From Gordonia sediminis (GTDB lineage Bacteria > Actinomycetota > Actinomycetes > Mycobacteriales > Mycobacteriaceae): DNA of 64,000 bases. The notes beneath the pieces are model-generated. The model had not been told where the DNA came from. It was given only the letters and a program-made list of their open reading frames with translations, and ran no database searches. The stretch's first letter is position 1, and the number at the start of each line of letters is the position of its first letter. Shown here one piece after another: positions 8,314 to 16,498 of this stretch. The stretch is from contig RZUM01000003.1 in assembly GCA_004193205.1 (NCBI GenBank), forward strand, positions 310,001-374,000, given 5' to 3'. The translations under genes and the position numbers were made by a program.

Positions 8314-9435
8314 ATGACGACGTGGCAACAGCTCTGCGACGACGGGGCCGGCGCGGCCGAGGGTCTCGCGCTCGACGAGGCGCTGATGGCGCGGGTCGCC
8401 CGCGATGCCGCCACCGCACGACCGACGTTGCGGCTCTACACCTACGCCGATCACGCCGCGCTCGTCGGCCGCTATCAGACGTTGGCCGCCGAGGTGGACC
8501 TGGATGCCTGCGCGGCGACCGGCACCGCCGTGAGCCGGCGCGCCACCGGTGGCGGCGCGATCGTCATGGGCCGGGGCCAACTCGGCGTCGCCCTGGTCCT
8601 GCCGGCGGGCGCCGCGTCGTTTCGGCAGCTGATCCCCGAACTCGGCGGCGGCGTCGTCGAGGGCCTGGGTCGGCTCGGCGTGCGCGCCGAATTCGGTGGC
8701 AAGAACGATCTGCTGGCCGGTGGCCGTAAGATCGCCGGCCTCGGTATGTATCTCGACACCTCCGGCGCGCTGCTGTTCCACGCGAGCTTGCTGGTCGATC
8801 TCGACGTCGATTTCATGCTGCGGGTGCTGAGGATCCCGGCCGCCAAACTGGCCGACAAGGGCGCGGCCGCGGTAGCCGAGCGGGTCACCACCGTCAACCG
8901 AGAACTCGGACGGCCGATCGGCGTGGACGTCCTCCGTGACGTGATCGCCGAGGGTTTCGCCGCGCGTTTCGACGTCACGTTGTCCGACGACGAACCCGAC
9001 GAATCCGAGCGCACCGCCGCCACAGACCTGGTGGACAGCCGTTACGCCAACCCGTCCTGGCTCGACGAACAGCACGCACAACCGGACGGTACCGGCAGCG
9101 CGACGTTCAAGTCTCCGGACGGGCTGGTCCGGGTCTTCGTCGCCGCACAGGGCTCCTTGGTCAAGAGCCTGCAGTTCGCCGGCGACTTCAATGCGGTCCC
9201 CGACGGGCTGCGACGGCTCGAACACACGCTGCGCTGGCGGCACCTCAACGCCGACACCTTGCAAGATCTGGTGGCCGAGGTGAGATCCGCCAGCGGAGCC
9301 GACGCCGGCTGGCGGCGAGACTCCGATGTCGTGACGGCCGTGCTGAACGCCGGCGCAGACGCCATGGACCGGTGCGCGGCGCCGGTCCGCCCGACCGGAT
9401 CCTGTTACTTCCCAGAGCAAGGGAGCCATCTGTGA
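8314..9435 (+). CDS. slpl(AB): sLpl(AB), sHdr-associated lipoate-protein ligase with both domains
   Basis: A 373-residue ligase. The N-terminal catalytic domain has the substrate loop SRRATGGGAIVMGRG (near residue 75) and the catalytic lysine segment LLAGGRKIAGLGMY (near residue 140). The C-terminal 100 residues, with GSATFKSPDGLVRVFV, match the accessory LplB-type domain, so this is the fused AB form. It follows lipS1 after one base and overlaps lipS2 by four. Its likely task is to attach octanoate or lipoate to the LbpA proteins. It is the more canonical of the two ligases in the cluster. Confidence 0.85.
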   Translation: MTTWQQLCDDGAGAAEGLALDEALMARVARDAATARPTLRLYTYADHAALVGRYQTLAAEVDLDACAATGTAVSRRATGGGAIVMGRGQLGVALVLPAGAASFRQLIPELGGGVVEGLGRLGVRAEFGGKNDLLAGGRKIAGLGMYLDTSGALLFHASLLVDLDVDFMLRVLRIPAAKLADKGAAAVAERVTTVNRELGRPIGVDVLRDVIAEGFAARFDVTLSDDEPDESERTAATDLVDSRYANPSWLDEQHAQPDGTGSATFKSPDGLVRVFVAAQGSLVKSLQFAGDFNAVPDGLRRLEHTLRWRHLNADTLQDLVAEVRSASGADAGWRRDSDVVTAVLNAGADAMDRCAAPVRPTGSCYFPEQGSHL

Positions 9436-10541
9436 CCCTGACGCCACTTCCGCTTCTCGACGGGGCGACCGCGCCCGCGCGCATCAGCCCCGAGTGGGTG
9501 CGCATCTCGATGGCGAGCGCCTATGCACTGCGTTTTCGGTCCGGGAGATTCACCCGTGACTTCGACTTCGGCGGCATCAACCTGCTGCTGAACTACGACG
9601 AGGGATGCATGTCGGACTGTGGCTACTGCGGTCTGGCCCGCACCCGACCGGGCACCTACCACGACAAGTCGTTCATCCGGGTGGACTGGCCGCTCGTCGG
9701 GACCGACGAGCTCGTCGAGCGGATGGTGCGTTACTCCGACCGCCTCACCCGGCTGTGTATCTCGATGGTCACGCACGGCCACGCCTACCGCGACACCTGC
9801 GAGATCACCCGGCGCATCGTCGAGCAGGTATCGGCGCCGCTGTCCATCCTGGTCGCGCCGCCGACACTCAACCGGGATCGACTCGAGGAGTTCAAGCGGC
9901 TCGGCGTGGACATGATCGGCATCGGCCTCGACGCCGTCACCGAAGACCTGTTCCGCAGCATCCGGACCGACGTTCCGGCCGGTGGGCTCAAATGGAGCAA
10001 GTACTGGGAGGTGGTGGCGGATGCGCGGGAGATCTTCGGACCGTGGAAGGTCAACGTGCACACCCTCGTCGGCCTCGGTGAGACCGACGCCGACCTGATC
10101 GACATCTTCTGCCGACTGCGCAACCAGCAGATCTACTCATACCTCTTCTGCTTCAACCCCGAACCGGACTCCCGGATGGCCGACGATCCCAAGTCGCCGA
10201 TCACCCGGTGGCGTCGGGTCCAGCTCGCCCGCCACCTCGTCGAGGAATCCGGGTACGGAATGGCCGATTTCACCTTCGACGACGACGGGAACCTGGTCGA
10301 TATGGGATCCGACGCCGCGACGATCAGCGAGGCGATCGACGGTGGCATCCCGTTCATGACCAACGGCTGCCCCGGGGAGCAGGGGCAGCCCGGCTGTACC
10401 CGGCCCTACGGCTCCTATCGGCCCACCGAACCGTTCCGTGACTTTCCGTTCCCACCCACCGGCGACGACCTGATCGAGATCCGAGATCAGCTCGCGCTGG
10501 GTGTCCCACTGGACCTGCAACCACGAACTGAGGAGTGCTGA
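9432..10541 (+). CDS. lipS2: LipS2, radical SAM lipoate synthase subunit
   Basis: A 369-residue radical SAM protein resembling BioB/LipA-class enzymes. The motif CMSDCGYC (CxxxCxxC) is near residue 58, followed by HGHAYRDTCEITRRI and a TIM-barrel core. A late CPGEQGQPGCTRPYGS gives extra cysteines that could bind a second sacrificial cluster. The GTG at 9432 was chosen because it overlaps the ligase stop (GTGA), the junction style of this array; a longer frame from 9372 adds only antisense-like residues. It ends by sharing a base with the etfB ATG. It works with LipS1 to build the lipoyl group. Confidence 0.85.
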   Translation: MTLTPLPLLDGATAPARISPEWVRISMASAYALRFRSGRFTRDFDFGGINLLLNYDEGCMSDCGYCGLARTRPGTYHDKSFIRVDWPLVGTDELVERMVRYSDRLTRLCISMVTHGHAYRDTCEITRRIVEQVSAPLSILVAPPTLNRDRLEEFKRLGVDMIGIGLDAVTEDLFRSIRTDVPAGGLKWSKYWEVVADAREIFGPWKVNVHTLVGLGETDADLIDIFCRLRNQQIYSYLFCFNPEPDSRMADDPKSPITRWRRVQLARHLVEESGYGMADFTFDDDGNLVDMGSDAATISEAIDGGIPFMTNGCPGEQGQPGCTRPYGSYRPTEPFRDFPFPPTGDDLIEIRDQLALGVPLDLQPRTEEC

Positions 10542-11320
10542 TGCGAATCGTCGTGCCGCTCAAAGCGGTTCCGGATCTCGTCGAGGAGATCGAGCTCACC
10601 GACGACGGAACCGACATCGACCGCGAGTACCTGAAATTCGTTCTGAACGAATGGGACGACCAGGCGCTGGAGGAGGCGCTGCTGATCAAGGACGCCGGTG
10701 ACGCCGAGGTGGTGGCCGTGGCGCTGGCCGACGACCCGGACATCGAGCAGGCGCTCTACACCGCCATCGCCAAGGGTGCCGACGGCGCGGTCAAACTCGA
10801 CCGGTCGACCGATGGTGACGCACCTGCCGACACCCACACGCGGGCAGCGGTGTTCGCGGCCTACCTCAAGGACAATCCTGCCGACCTGGTGATCACCGGT
10901 GTGCAGGCACCCGATGATCTCGACGGTCAGCTGCCACCGGCCTTGGCCGCACATCTGGGTGCGCCGCACGCGTCGGTGGTCGTCTCGGTGGTGCCGGCCG
11001 ACGGCAAGGTGCGGGTGCGCCAGGAGTTCAGCGGCGGCCGGGCCGCGGATCTGGAGATGACCCTGCCGGCCGTCGTCGGACTGCAGGCGTCGCGGCAGAC
11101 GCCCCGCTATGCGCCGGTGAGCAAGGTCCGCGCGGCCCAGCAGGCCGGCGGGTTGACCGAGGTGCCCGTGGCATCGGGCGACGGCCCGCCCGCGCTGACC
11201 ATCCGGCGCATCTACGCCCCCGAATCGGCCTCGCACGCCGAGATGCTGACCGGCGACGAGGACGAGGTGGCCGACAAGATCATCGAGCTGCTCCGCGGCC
11301 GCGGACTGATCAAGGAGTGA
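10541..11320 (+). CDS. etfB: Electron transfer flavoprotein beta subunit, sHdr-associated
   Basis: A 259-residue EtfB. It opens with the family sequence MRIVVPLKAVPDLVEEIE, has NEWDDQALEEAL (the adenine-nucleotide or recognition-loop region) and DLVITGVQAPDDLDGQLPP in the middle. It pairs with etfA five bases downstream. In type II sHdr clusters EtfAB is thought to take electrons from the sHdr complex. Its place between the lipoate genes and emo supports that over a link to fatty-acid oxidation. No acyl-CoA dehydrogenase is encoded nearby. Confidence 0.92.
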   Translation: MRIVVPLKAVPDLVEEIELTDDGTDIDREYLKFVLNEWDDQALEEALLIKDAGDAEVVAVALADDPDIEQALYTAIAKGADGAVKLDRSTDGDAPADTHTRAAVFAAYLKDNPADLVITGVQAPDDLDGQLPPALAAHLGAPHASVVVSVVPADGKVRVRQEFSGGRAADLEMTLPAVVGLQASRQTPRYAPVSKVRAAQQAGGLTEVPVASGDGPPALTIRRIYAPESASHAEMLTGDEDEVADKIIELLRGRGLIKE

Positions 11321-11325
11321 CACGG

Positions 11326-12285
11326 ATGGCAAGTGTCATGGTTCTGGCCGGACGTACCGGCAAGGAGCTCACCGATACGACCTTCGAGATGCTCGGCGCG
11401 GCAAGACAACTCGCCACCGCATGGGGTGGTCAGGTGGAGGTCGCACTGTTCGGCACCGCGGACCCGGCGATCGACCTCGGTGCCGCCGACACGGTCGTGT
11501 CAATCGATCACCCAGCGCTGTCGGATTATGTTCCGGAGGCCTACGAGGTCGCGCTGCGCCACGTCCTCGAGCAGCGGACGCCCCGACTGTTGTTGCTCCC
11601 CAACGACACGGTCGGACTCGACCTCGGCAGCTCCCTGTCGGTCACCTGGGCGGCACCGCAGGCCGCCTATGTGGTCGGCTTGGAGGCCGATGGCGACCTG
11701 GCGATCGCGACCTGCGAGATCCTGGGCGGCAAGATCCGCGCCGAGGTGGAATTGCCCAGCGACCGCGGTATCTGCACCGTCGTGGCCGGGGCCTTCCCGG
11801 CGGCCGCAGGCCGCGTCGAGGGCGACACCCCGGTCGTGACACTGGATCCGCCCGCCGCGCTCGATTCGCCGCGCACGAGTCTGCAACAGCTGATCGAACC
11901 GGAGGGCGGTGACGTCGACATCACGGCGGCGACGATGCTGGTCTCGGTGGGGCGCGGCATCGGCTCCAAGGATGACCTGGAGACCGTGCAGGAGATCGCC
12001 GACGCGCTCGACGTCCCGCTGTCCGCGTCCCGTCCGGTGATCGACGCCGGTTGGCTGCCCAAGTCCCGTCAGGTCGGCAAGTCCGGACTGAAGGTCACAC
12101 CGAAGGCCTACCTGATGTTCGGGATCTCCGGTGCCCCTGAGCATCTGGAGGGCATGCGCGACGCCGAGCTGATCATCGCCTGCAACACCGACGCGGGCGC
12201 ACCGATCTTCGACGTCGCCCACTACGGCACCACCTGCGACCTGTTCGACCTCGCACCGGCCCTGGTCGAGAAACTGGAGGGATAG
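11326..12285 (+). CDS. etfA: Electron transfer flavoprotein alpha subunit, sHdr-associated
   Basis: A 319-residue EtfA. The C-terminal FAD domain has the expected segments: SVGRGIGSKDDLETVQEIAD (near residue 210), LSASRPVIDAGWLPKSRQVG with the conserved arginine and proline, and YLMFGISGAPEHLEGM followed by AELIIACNTDAGAPIF. The ATG at 11326 is preceded by a short GGAGTG stretch; an in-frame start at 11317 overlaps etfB and is less likely. It forms the heterodimer with EtfB and is followed at once by emo, the membrane acceptor. Confidence 0.92.
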   Translation: MASVMVLAGRTGKELTDTTFEMLGAARQLATAWGGQVEVALFGTADPAIDLGAADTVVSIDHPALSDYVPEAYEVALRHVLEQRTPRLLLLPNDTVGLDLGSSLSVTWAAPQAAYVVGLEADGDLAIATCEILGGKIRAEVELPSDRGICTVVAGAFPAAAGRVEGDTPVVTLDPPAALDSPRTSLQQLIEPEGGDVDITAATMLVSVGRGIGSKDDLETVQEIADALDVPLSASRPVIDAGWLPKSRQVGKSGLKVTPKAYLMFGISGAPEHLEGMRDAELIIACNTDAGAPIFDVAHYGTTCDLFDLAPALVEKLEG

Positions 12286-12286
12286 T

Positions 12287-14464
12287 GTGGCCGACCAGTC
12301 GGTGACCCGGCCGATCTTCGAAGGGGTCGGCACTCCCGGCGAGATCATCTTCTACGTACTCGCCACCGCCAGCATCGCCACGTTCGGATACGGCGTGTGG
12401 CGGAGGGTGAACAAGTACCGCAGAGGCCGGCCGGCGGGACGCGGCAAGACCATCCGCGAGGCCCTGTTCGGCCACCCGTTCGCCGGGGTGCGCGAGCGCG
12501 GCGACCGCGGATCGGCCGGCGTCGTCGCCTCCAACGCCAGCGTCGCGCGCGGGTCACCGATGGTGGGGCTGGCCCATTTCGGGGTGTTCTGGGGTTTCAT
12601 CGTGCTGTTCATGGGCACGGTGATCCTGACCATCGACTACGACGTGGTGCGGCTGGCGGGCAAGGCATTCACCGGCCACGACATCCGGTTCTTCCACGGC
12701 TGGTTCTACCTGATCTACTCGGTGGTGCTCGACACCGTCGCGCTGGCCGCGGTGCTGGGGCTGGGATATCTGATCGTGCGGCGCTGGCTGTTGAAGCCCT
12801 CCCGGCTGGACTACACCCGCGCCGCCGAACCCGACGGCGGTTCTGACCGCAGCCAATTCGTGCGCGGCGACTGGTTGTTCGCCGGCGGTCTCGGGCTGAT
12901 CCTGCTCACCGGTCTGCTCGAGGAGGGCGCACGGATTCGGGCGGCCGACTTCCCGTCCTTCGAGGTGTGGTCACCGGTCGGGTGGGTGATCGGCAGGTTC
13001 TACGAGGTGATCGGGATCAGCCCTTCGGCGTCCTACACGTTGCACACCGTCCTGTGGTGGGTGCACGCGCTGCTCGCCCTGGCGTTCGTCGCCTACCTGC
13101 CGTATTCGAAGGCCATGCACATGCTGGCCGACGGCGTCGACGTGCTCGCCCACGACCGTACCGCCACGCTGGCCCTGCCCGGGTCCGCCCCGGACACCGG
13201 GCACGCCGGCTACACCACGATCGAGGACTTCACCTGGAAAGAACTGCTCGACCTCGACGCCTGCACCAAATGCGGCCGCTGCCATGAGGTCTGCCCGGCC
13301 CGCATCGCGGGCGCCCCGCTGTCGCCGCGGGACCTGATCCTCGACCTGCGGCAGTGGGTCGACGAAAGCTCCGGCGGGATCGCGGTGCTCGACCGCGAGA
13401 AGCGTACGGTCGAGCCCGGTGCCGACGCCGCGATCGCCGGGGACGTGATCAAGTCCCGTACGTTGTGGTCGTGCACGACCTGCATGGCCTGCGTGCAGAC
13501 CTGCCCTGTCGGGATCGAGCACGTCCCGACCATCGTCCAGCTGCGCCGCACCCTCGTCGAGGAAGGCGACATGGACAACAGCCTGCAGCAGGCCCTGCAG
13601 AACCTCGCCGGGCAGGGCAATTCATTCGGGAAGTCGGCGCGGATGCGCTCGAAATGGACCAAGAAACTCGACACCAAGATCACCGACGCCCGCAAGGAGC
13701 CGGTGAAATACCTCTGGTTCGTCGGTGACTACGCCGCCTACGACGACCGGCTGGCGGACAACTCGCGGCTGCTGGCCCGGCTGCTCACCGAGGCAGGCGT
13801 CGACTTCGGCATTCTGTATGAGGCCGAATGGAATTCGGGCAACGACGTGCGCCGGGTCGGGGAGGAGGGTCTGTTCGAACAACTCGCCGAACACAACATC
13901 GAGGCTCTGCAGCAGGCGCAGTTCGAGGAGATCTTCACCACCGATCCGCACTCGCTCAACGCACTTCGCAACGAGTACCCGAAACTCGGGGCGAAATTCA
14001 CCGTCTGGCACTACACCGAGCTGCTGGCCCACCTCGTCGAAACCGGGACGCTTCCGGTACAGCAGCTCGGGCTGCGGGTGACCTATCACGACCCCTGCTA
14101 CCTGGCCCGCTACAACGGGGTGACCGAAGCGCCCAGACGGATCCTGTCCGCGCTGGGTTGCGAACTCGTCGAGATGCCGCGCAACCGCACCAACACCTTC
14201 TGCTGTGGCGCCGGCGGCGGCCGGATCTGGATGGACGACTCGTTCCTGTCCGAGCGGCCCAGCGAGAACCGGATCAAGGAGGCGGCCACGCTGGATGTGA
14301 GTCACTTCGTGGTGTCGTGCCCCAAGGACATGACGATGTACTCCGATGCCGTGAAGACGACCGGATACGCCGACACCCTCACCGTCCTCGACATCACCCA
14401 GCTCGTCGCGATGGCGGCGATCCCGCCCGAGAACGAACCGCTGGAAGCGGGCGTTTCCGGATGA
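12287..14464 (+). CDS. emo: EMO, membrane ETF:menaquinone oxidoreductase (cytochrome b-like/HdrD-like fusion)
   Basis: A 725-residue fusion. The first 280 residues form five or six membrane spans of NarI-like cytochrome b type, with histidines for heme (for example SYTLHTVLWWVHALLALAF). Then come two [4Fe-4S] motifs (CTKCGRCHEVCP near residue 326 and CTTCMACVQTCP near residue 402) and a CCG-rich part (DPCYLARYN, FCCGAGGGRIWM, SCPKDM). This layout matches EMO proteins that pass ETF electrons to menaquinone, and etfBA lies directly upstream. The GTG at 12287 starts two bases after etfA. EMO assignment is by domain order and context. Confidence 0.88.
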   Translation: MADQSVTRPIFEGVGTPGEIIFYVLATASIATFGYGVWRRVNKYRRGRPAGRGKTIREALFGHPFAGVRERGDRGSAGVVASNASVARGSPMVGLAHFGVFWGFIVLFMGTVILTIDYDVVRLAGKAFTGHDIRFFHGWFYLIYSVVLDTVALAAVLGLGYLIVRRWLLKPSRLDYTRAAEPDGGSDRSQFVRGDWLFAGGLGLILLTGLLEEGARIRAADFPSFEVWSPVGWVIGRFYEVIGISPSASYTLHTVLWWVHALLALAFVAYLPYSKAMHMLADGVDVLAHDRTATLALPGSAPDTGHAGYTTIEDFTWKELLDLDACTKCGRCHEVCPARIAGAPLSPRDLILDLRQWVDESSGGIAVLDREKRTVEPGADAAIAGDVIKSRTLWSCTTCMACVQTCPVGIEHVPTIVQLRRTLVEEGDMDNSLQQALQNLAGQGNSFGKSARMRSKWTKKLDTKITDARKEPVKYLWFVGDYAAYDDRLADNSRLLARLLTEAGVDFGILYEAEWNSGNDVRRVGEEGLFEQLAEHNIEALQQAQFEEIFTTDPHSLNALRNEYPKLGAKFTVWHYTELLAHLVETGTLPVQQLGLRVTYHDPCYLARYNGVTEAPRRILSALGCELVEMPRNRTNTFCCGAGGGRIWMDDSFLSERPSENRIKEAATLDVSHFVVSCPKDMTMYSDAVKTTGYADTLTVLDITQLVAMAAIPPENEPLEAGVSG

Positions 14465-14751
14465 CGAACTACCCGTGCCCATTCTGCGGCGTCGACCTGC
14501 CGATCGGTGACCTGCACCTACACCTGGCCGACAGCCACGCCGACGAGATCGGCACCGAAGACGTCGGGGAACGCACCGTCTACACGGTGACGTGCCCGTA
14601 CTGCTCGGAACGCTACCGCCACCCCATTCGCAAGAGCGTCGGCGACCCGGAGTTCCTCGCCGAGTACCGGCGGCAGATCCAGCTGGTCGCCTTCGACATG
14701 CTGATCCATCACCTACGCGCCGAGCACGACCCCGAGCGGGTCGAGCCCTGA
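14461..14751 (+). CDS. Small cysteine- and histidine-rich protein, probably zinc-binding
   Basis: A 96-residue protein of no family I can name. CPFC is at residues 6-9, CPYC at about residues 43-46, and histidines follow the first pair (DLHLHLADSH), a C2H2-like pattern; a third histidine group (LIHHLRAEH) lies near the C-terminus. It overlaps the emo stop by four bases (ATGA) and precedes lbpA copy 2 by 12, so it is translated with the sHdr array. A role in binding metal or sulfur, or in assembly of EMO or LbpA, is possible but unproven. Confidence 0.7.
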   Translation: MTNYPCPFCGVDLPIGDLHLHLADSHADEIGTEDVGERTVYTVTCPYCSERYRHPIRKSVGDPEFLAEYRRQIQLVAFDMLIHHLRAEHDPERVEP

Positions 14752-14763
14752 AGGAGGACACCC

Positions 14764-15201
14764 ATGCCCGCAGTCCGCAACTGCAACCTCCCCGAGGATG
14801 TCTACTACATCGTCGAGAGACACGTCTGGGCGCGCAAAGTCGGCGATCTGGTCGAGGTCGGGCTCACCGACGTCGCCCAGAACCTGGCGAAGACGATCGT
14901 GTCGGTGACGCCCAAGAAAGTCGGGCGCACACTGCGTGCCGAACAGAGTGTCGCCACCGTGGAGAGCGGCAAGTGGGTCGGACCGGTGCCCTGCCCGGTC
15001 GCCGGGGTGCTGTCGGAGGTGAACACCGAGGTGGTCGGCAATCCGCCGCTGATCAATGCCGACCCGTACGGAGCCGGGTGGATCGCGCGGATCGAGCCCA
15101 CCGATTGGGAGACCGATTCGGCGAACCTGCTGACCGGTCCGGAAGCGCTCGCCGCCTACGAACAGTTCCTCGAACGCGAGGGCATCTCCTGCGGGGAATG
15201 A
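14764..15201 (+). CDS. lbpA: LbpA, lipoate-binding GcvH-like protein (copy 2)
   Basis: A 145-residue lipoyl-domain protein. The lipoyl lysine is in VESGKWVGPVPCPVAG (lysine near residue 65), and NADPYGAGWIARI near residue 100 is typical of GcvH-fold proteins. AAGGAGG lies just ahead of the ATG. The N-terminus has a cysteine (VRNCNLPED), and another sits two residues from the end (SCGE). It is close kin to the next gene, which suggests tandem duplication. Function is taken from sHdr LbpA proteins: it holds the sulfur substrate on lipoate for oxidation. Confidence 0.88.
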   Translation: MPAVRNCNLPEDVYYIVERHVWARKVGDLVEVGLTDVAQNLAKTIVSVTPKKVGRTLRAEQSVATVESGKWVGPVPCPVAGVLSEVNTEVVGNPPLINADPYGAGWIARIEPTDWETDSANLLTGPEALAAYEQFLEREGISCGE

Positions 15202-15205
15202 GGCG

Positions 15206-15661
15206 ATGAGTCAGCAGATCTGGAACGGGTGCGCGGTGCCGGATGACCGGCTCTACGACCTCGAGCTGCATGTGTGGGTGCAGCTCGAACGCGACGAGGC
15301 GCTGCTCGGCATGACCGACGTCGCGCAGACCATGAGCGGCCGGCTCGTCGCGATCAGCTGGAAACGGACCGGCCGGACGTTACGCCGCGGACAGACCATC
15401 GCCGTCGTCGAAAGCGCGAAGTGGGTCGGCCCGTTTCCGACCCCGCTGTCGGGAGAGCTGCTGACCGTCAACCGATCGGCCTACGCCGAGGACATCGCCG
15501 TCGGCAATCGGGATCCCTACGGGGCCGGCTGGATGGCGCGGGTGGCACCGACGGCCCTGACCGATGAGCGGGCACACCTCGCCGACGGCGCCGCCGCCTT
15601 CGCGTTCTATCGCGACTTCACCGACGATCGCGAAATCCGCTGCTACCGCTGCGCGCAGTGA
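15206..15661 (+). CDS. lbpA: LbpA, lipoate-binding GcvH-like protein (copy 3)
   Basis: A 151-residue lipoyl-domain protein with the site VESAKWVGPFPTPLSGE, lysine near residue 70, and NRDPYGAGWMARV. It follows copy 2 by four bases. Like copy 2 it has an early cysteine (WNGCAVPDD) and late cysteines (IRCYRCAQ), which copy 1 lacks. The late CxxC is unusual for the GcvH fold and might bind metal or sulfur. Three lipoyl carriers in one cluster imply that they serve different partners or steps. Confidence 0.87.
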   Translation: MSQQIWNGCAVPDDRLYDLELHVWVQLERDEALLGMTDVAQTMSGRLVAISWKRTGRTLRRGQTIAVVESAKWVGPFPTPLSGELLTVNRSAYAEDIAVGNRDPYGAGWMARVAPTALTDERAHLADGAAAFAFYRDFTDDREIRCYRCAQ

Positions 15662-15698
15662 CACCGAGGAGCGCAGTGACACCGAGAAAGGGAGCGAG

Positions 15699-15845
15699 AT
15701 GGAAGGGCAACCGGAGGGCACCACGCAGACACGAAGCCGTCGACGACCGGCGTGGTGGCTGCTGACGCTGATCGTCGTCTTCGGAGGGTATCTGGCGTTC
15801 CGGCTCGTGCAGGGAATCGTGTTGTTGATCGGCGTGATGGCTTGA
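15699..15845 (+). CDS. Single-span small membrane protein
   Basis: A 48-residue protein. The first 20 residues are polar and end in a basic patch (RSRRRPAWWLL); the rest is one hydrophobic span (LTLIVVFGGYLAFRLVQGIVLLIGV). The ATG at 15699 follows GAAAGGGAG. The duplicated sequence AGTGACACCGAG just upstream (15657-15685) looks like a small local repeat. It lies between lbpA copy 3 and a DsrE-like gene in the same direction and may anchor or shield a partner; no family is recognised. Confidence 0.55.
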   Translation: MEGQPEGTTQTRSRRRPAWWLLTLIVVFGGYLAFRLVQGIVLLIGVMA

Positions 15846-15851
15846 GGTCTC

Positions 15852-15936
15852 GATGTCACGGGCCCGGATGTCACGGGCCCGGATGTCACGGGCCCGGATG
15901 TCACGGGCCCGGATGTCACGGGTCTGGATGTCACAC
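15852..15936 (+). repeat. 15-bp tandem repeat, about 5.7 copies
   Basis: The unit GATGTCACGGGCCCG starts at 15852, 15867, 15882 and 15897. A variant copy starts at 15912 (ending TCTG) and a partial one at 15927. It fills the gap between the small membrane protein and the DsrE-like gene. Each unit includes the palindrome CGGGCCCG. Confidence 0.95.
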
Positions 15937-15965
15937 GGTAGGAACCAGGGCAAGGAGTTGAGGAA

Positions 15966-16487
15966 ATGAGTGTGCAGATCACCCCCGGCAGCGCAGGGGA
16001 CATCGATGACGACACCAAACGCATGGCGATGGTCTGTTGGAGCAACGACCTCGACAGGGTTTGGCCGACAATGATTCTCGCCACCACCGGCGCGGCGTCC
16101 GGGATGGAGGTGGATGTCTTCTTCACCTTCTGGGGGTTGCGGGTGTTGCAGCGCAACGACAAGCGCATCACGGGCACCAACTGGATGCAACGCGGTGAGT
16201 CGCTGGTCGATCCGGGCGGTACCAACCGTCTGAAATTGGGGAAGATCAACTACGGCGGCGCGGGCACCCGGATGATCAAGAAGCTCGCCAAGGACTACAA
16301 GGTCGCCGATCCCGGCGAGTTGATGGAGATGGCCATGGATATGGGCGTGCGGATGTACCCCTGTCAGATGACCATGGACCTCTACGGCTTCAAACCGGAA
16401 GACTTCATCGACGGTCTCGAGCCCAGCATGGGCGCGGCGAGCTTCCTCGACATGGCGGCCGACGCCGACATCACGCTGTTCATCTGA
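15966..16487 (+). CDS. DsrE2-like sulfur-transfer protein
   Basis: A 173-residue DsrE/F-like protein of the larger DsrE2 type. It has an early strand with a cysteine (MAMVCWSNDLDRVWP), then a helix and VDVFFTFWGLRVLQ. The late motif MGVRMYPCQMTMDLYGF carries the expected reactive cysteine near residue 138, and AASFLDMAADADITLFI closes the fold. No membrane span is seen. Separated from lbpA copy 3 by the tandem repeat, it still runs with the sHdr array. It likely handles sulfane sulfur, perhaps upstream of TusA. Confidence 0.8.
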   Translation: MSVQITPGSAGDIDDDTKRMAMVCWSNDLDRVWPTMILATTGAASGMEVDVFFTFWGLRVLQRNDKRITGTNWMQRGESLVDPGGTNRLKLGKINYGGAGTRMIKKLAKDYKVADPGELMEMAMDMGVRMYPCQMTMDLYGFKPEDFIDGLEPSMGAASFLDMAADADITLFI

Positions 16488-16498
16488 TCGGCCCTGCC

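Noticed and set aside
10541-12285. EtfBA of fatty-acid beta-oxidation
   Set aside because: No acyl-CoA dehydrogenase nearby and the pair is embedded between lipoate genes and emo; an added role in beta-oxidation cannot be excluded.
15852-15936. CRISPR array
   Set aside because: The repeat has no spacers; units are directly joined at 15 bp, and no cas gene is nearby.
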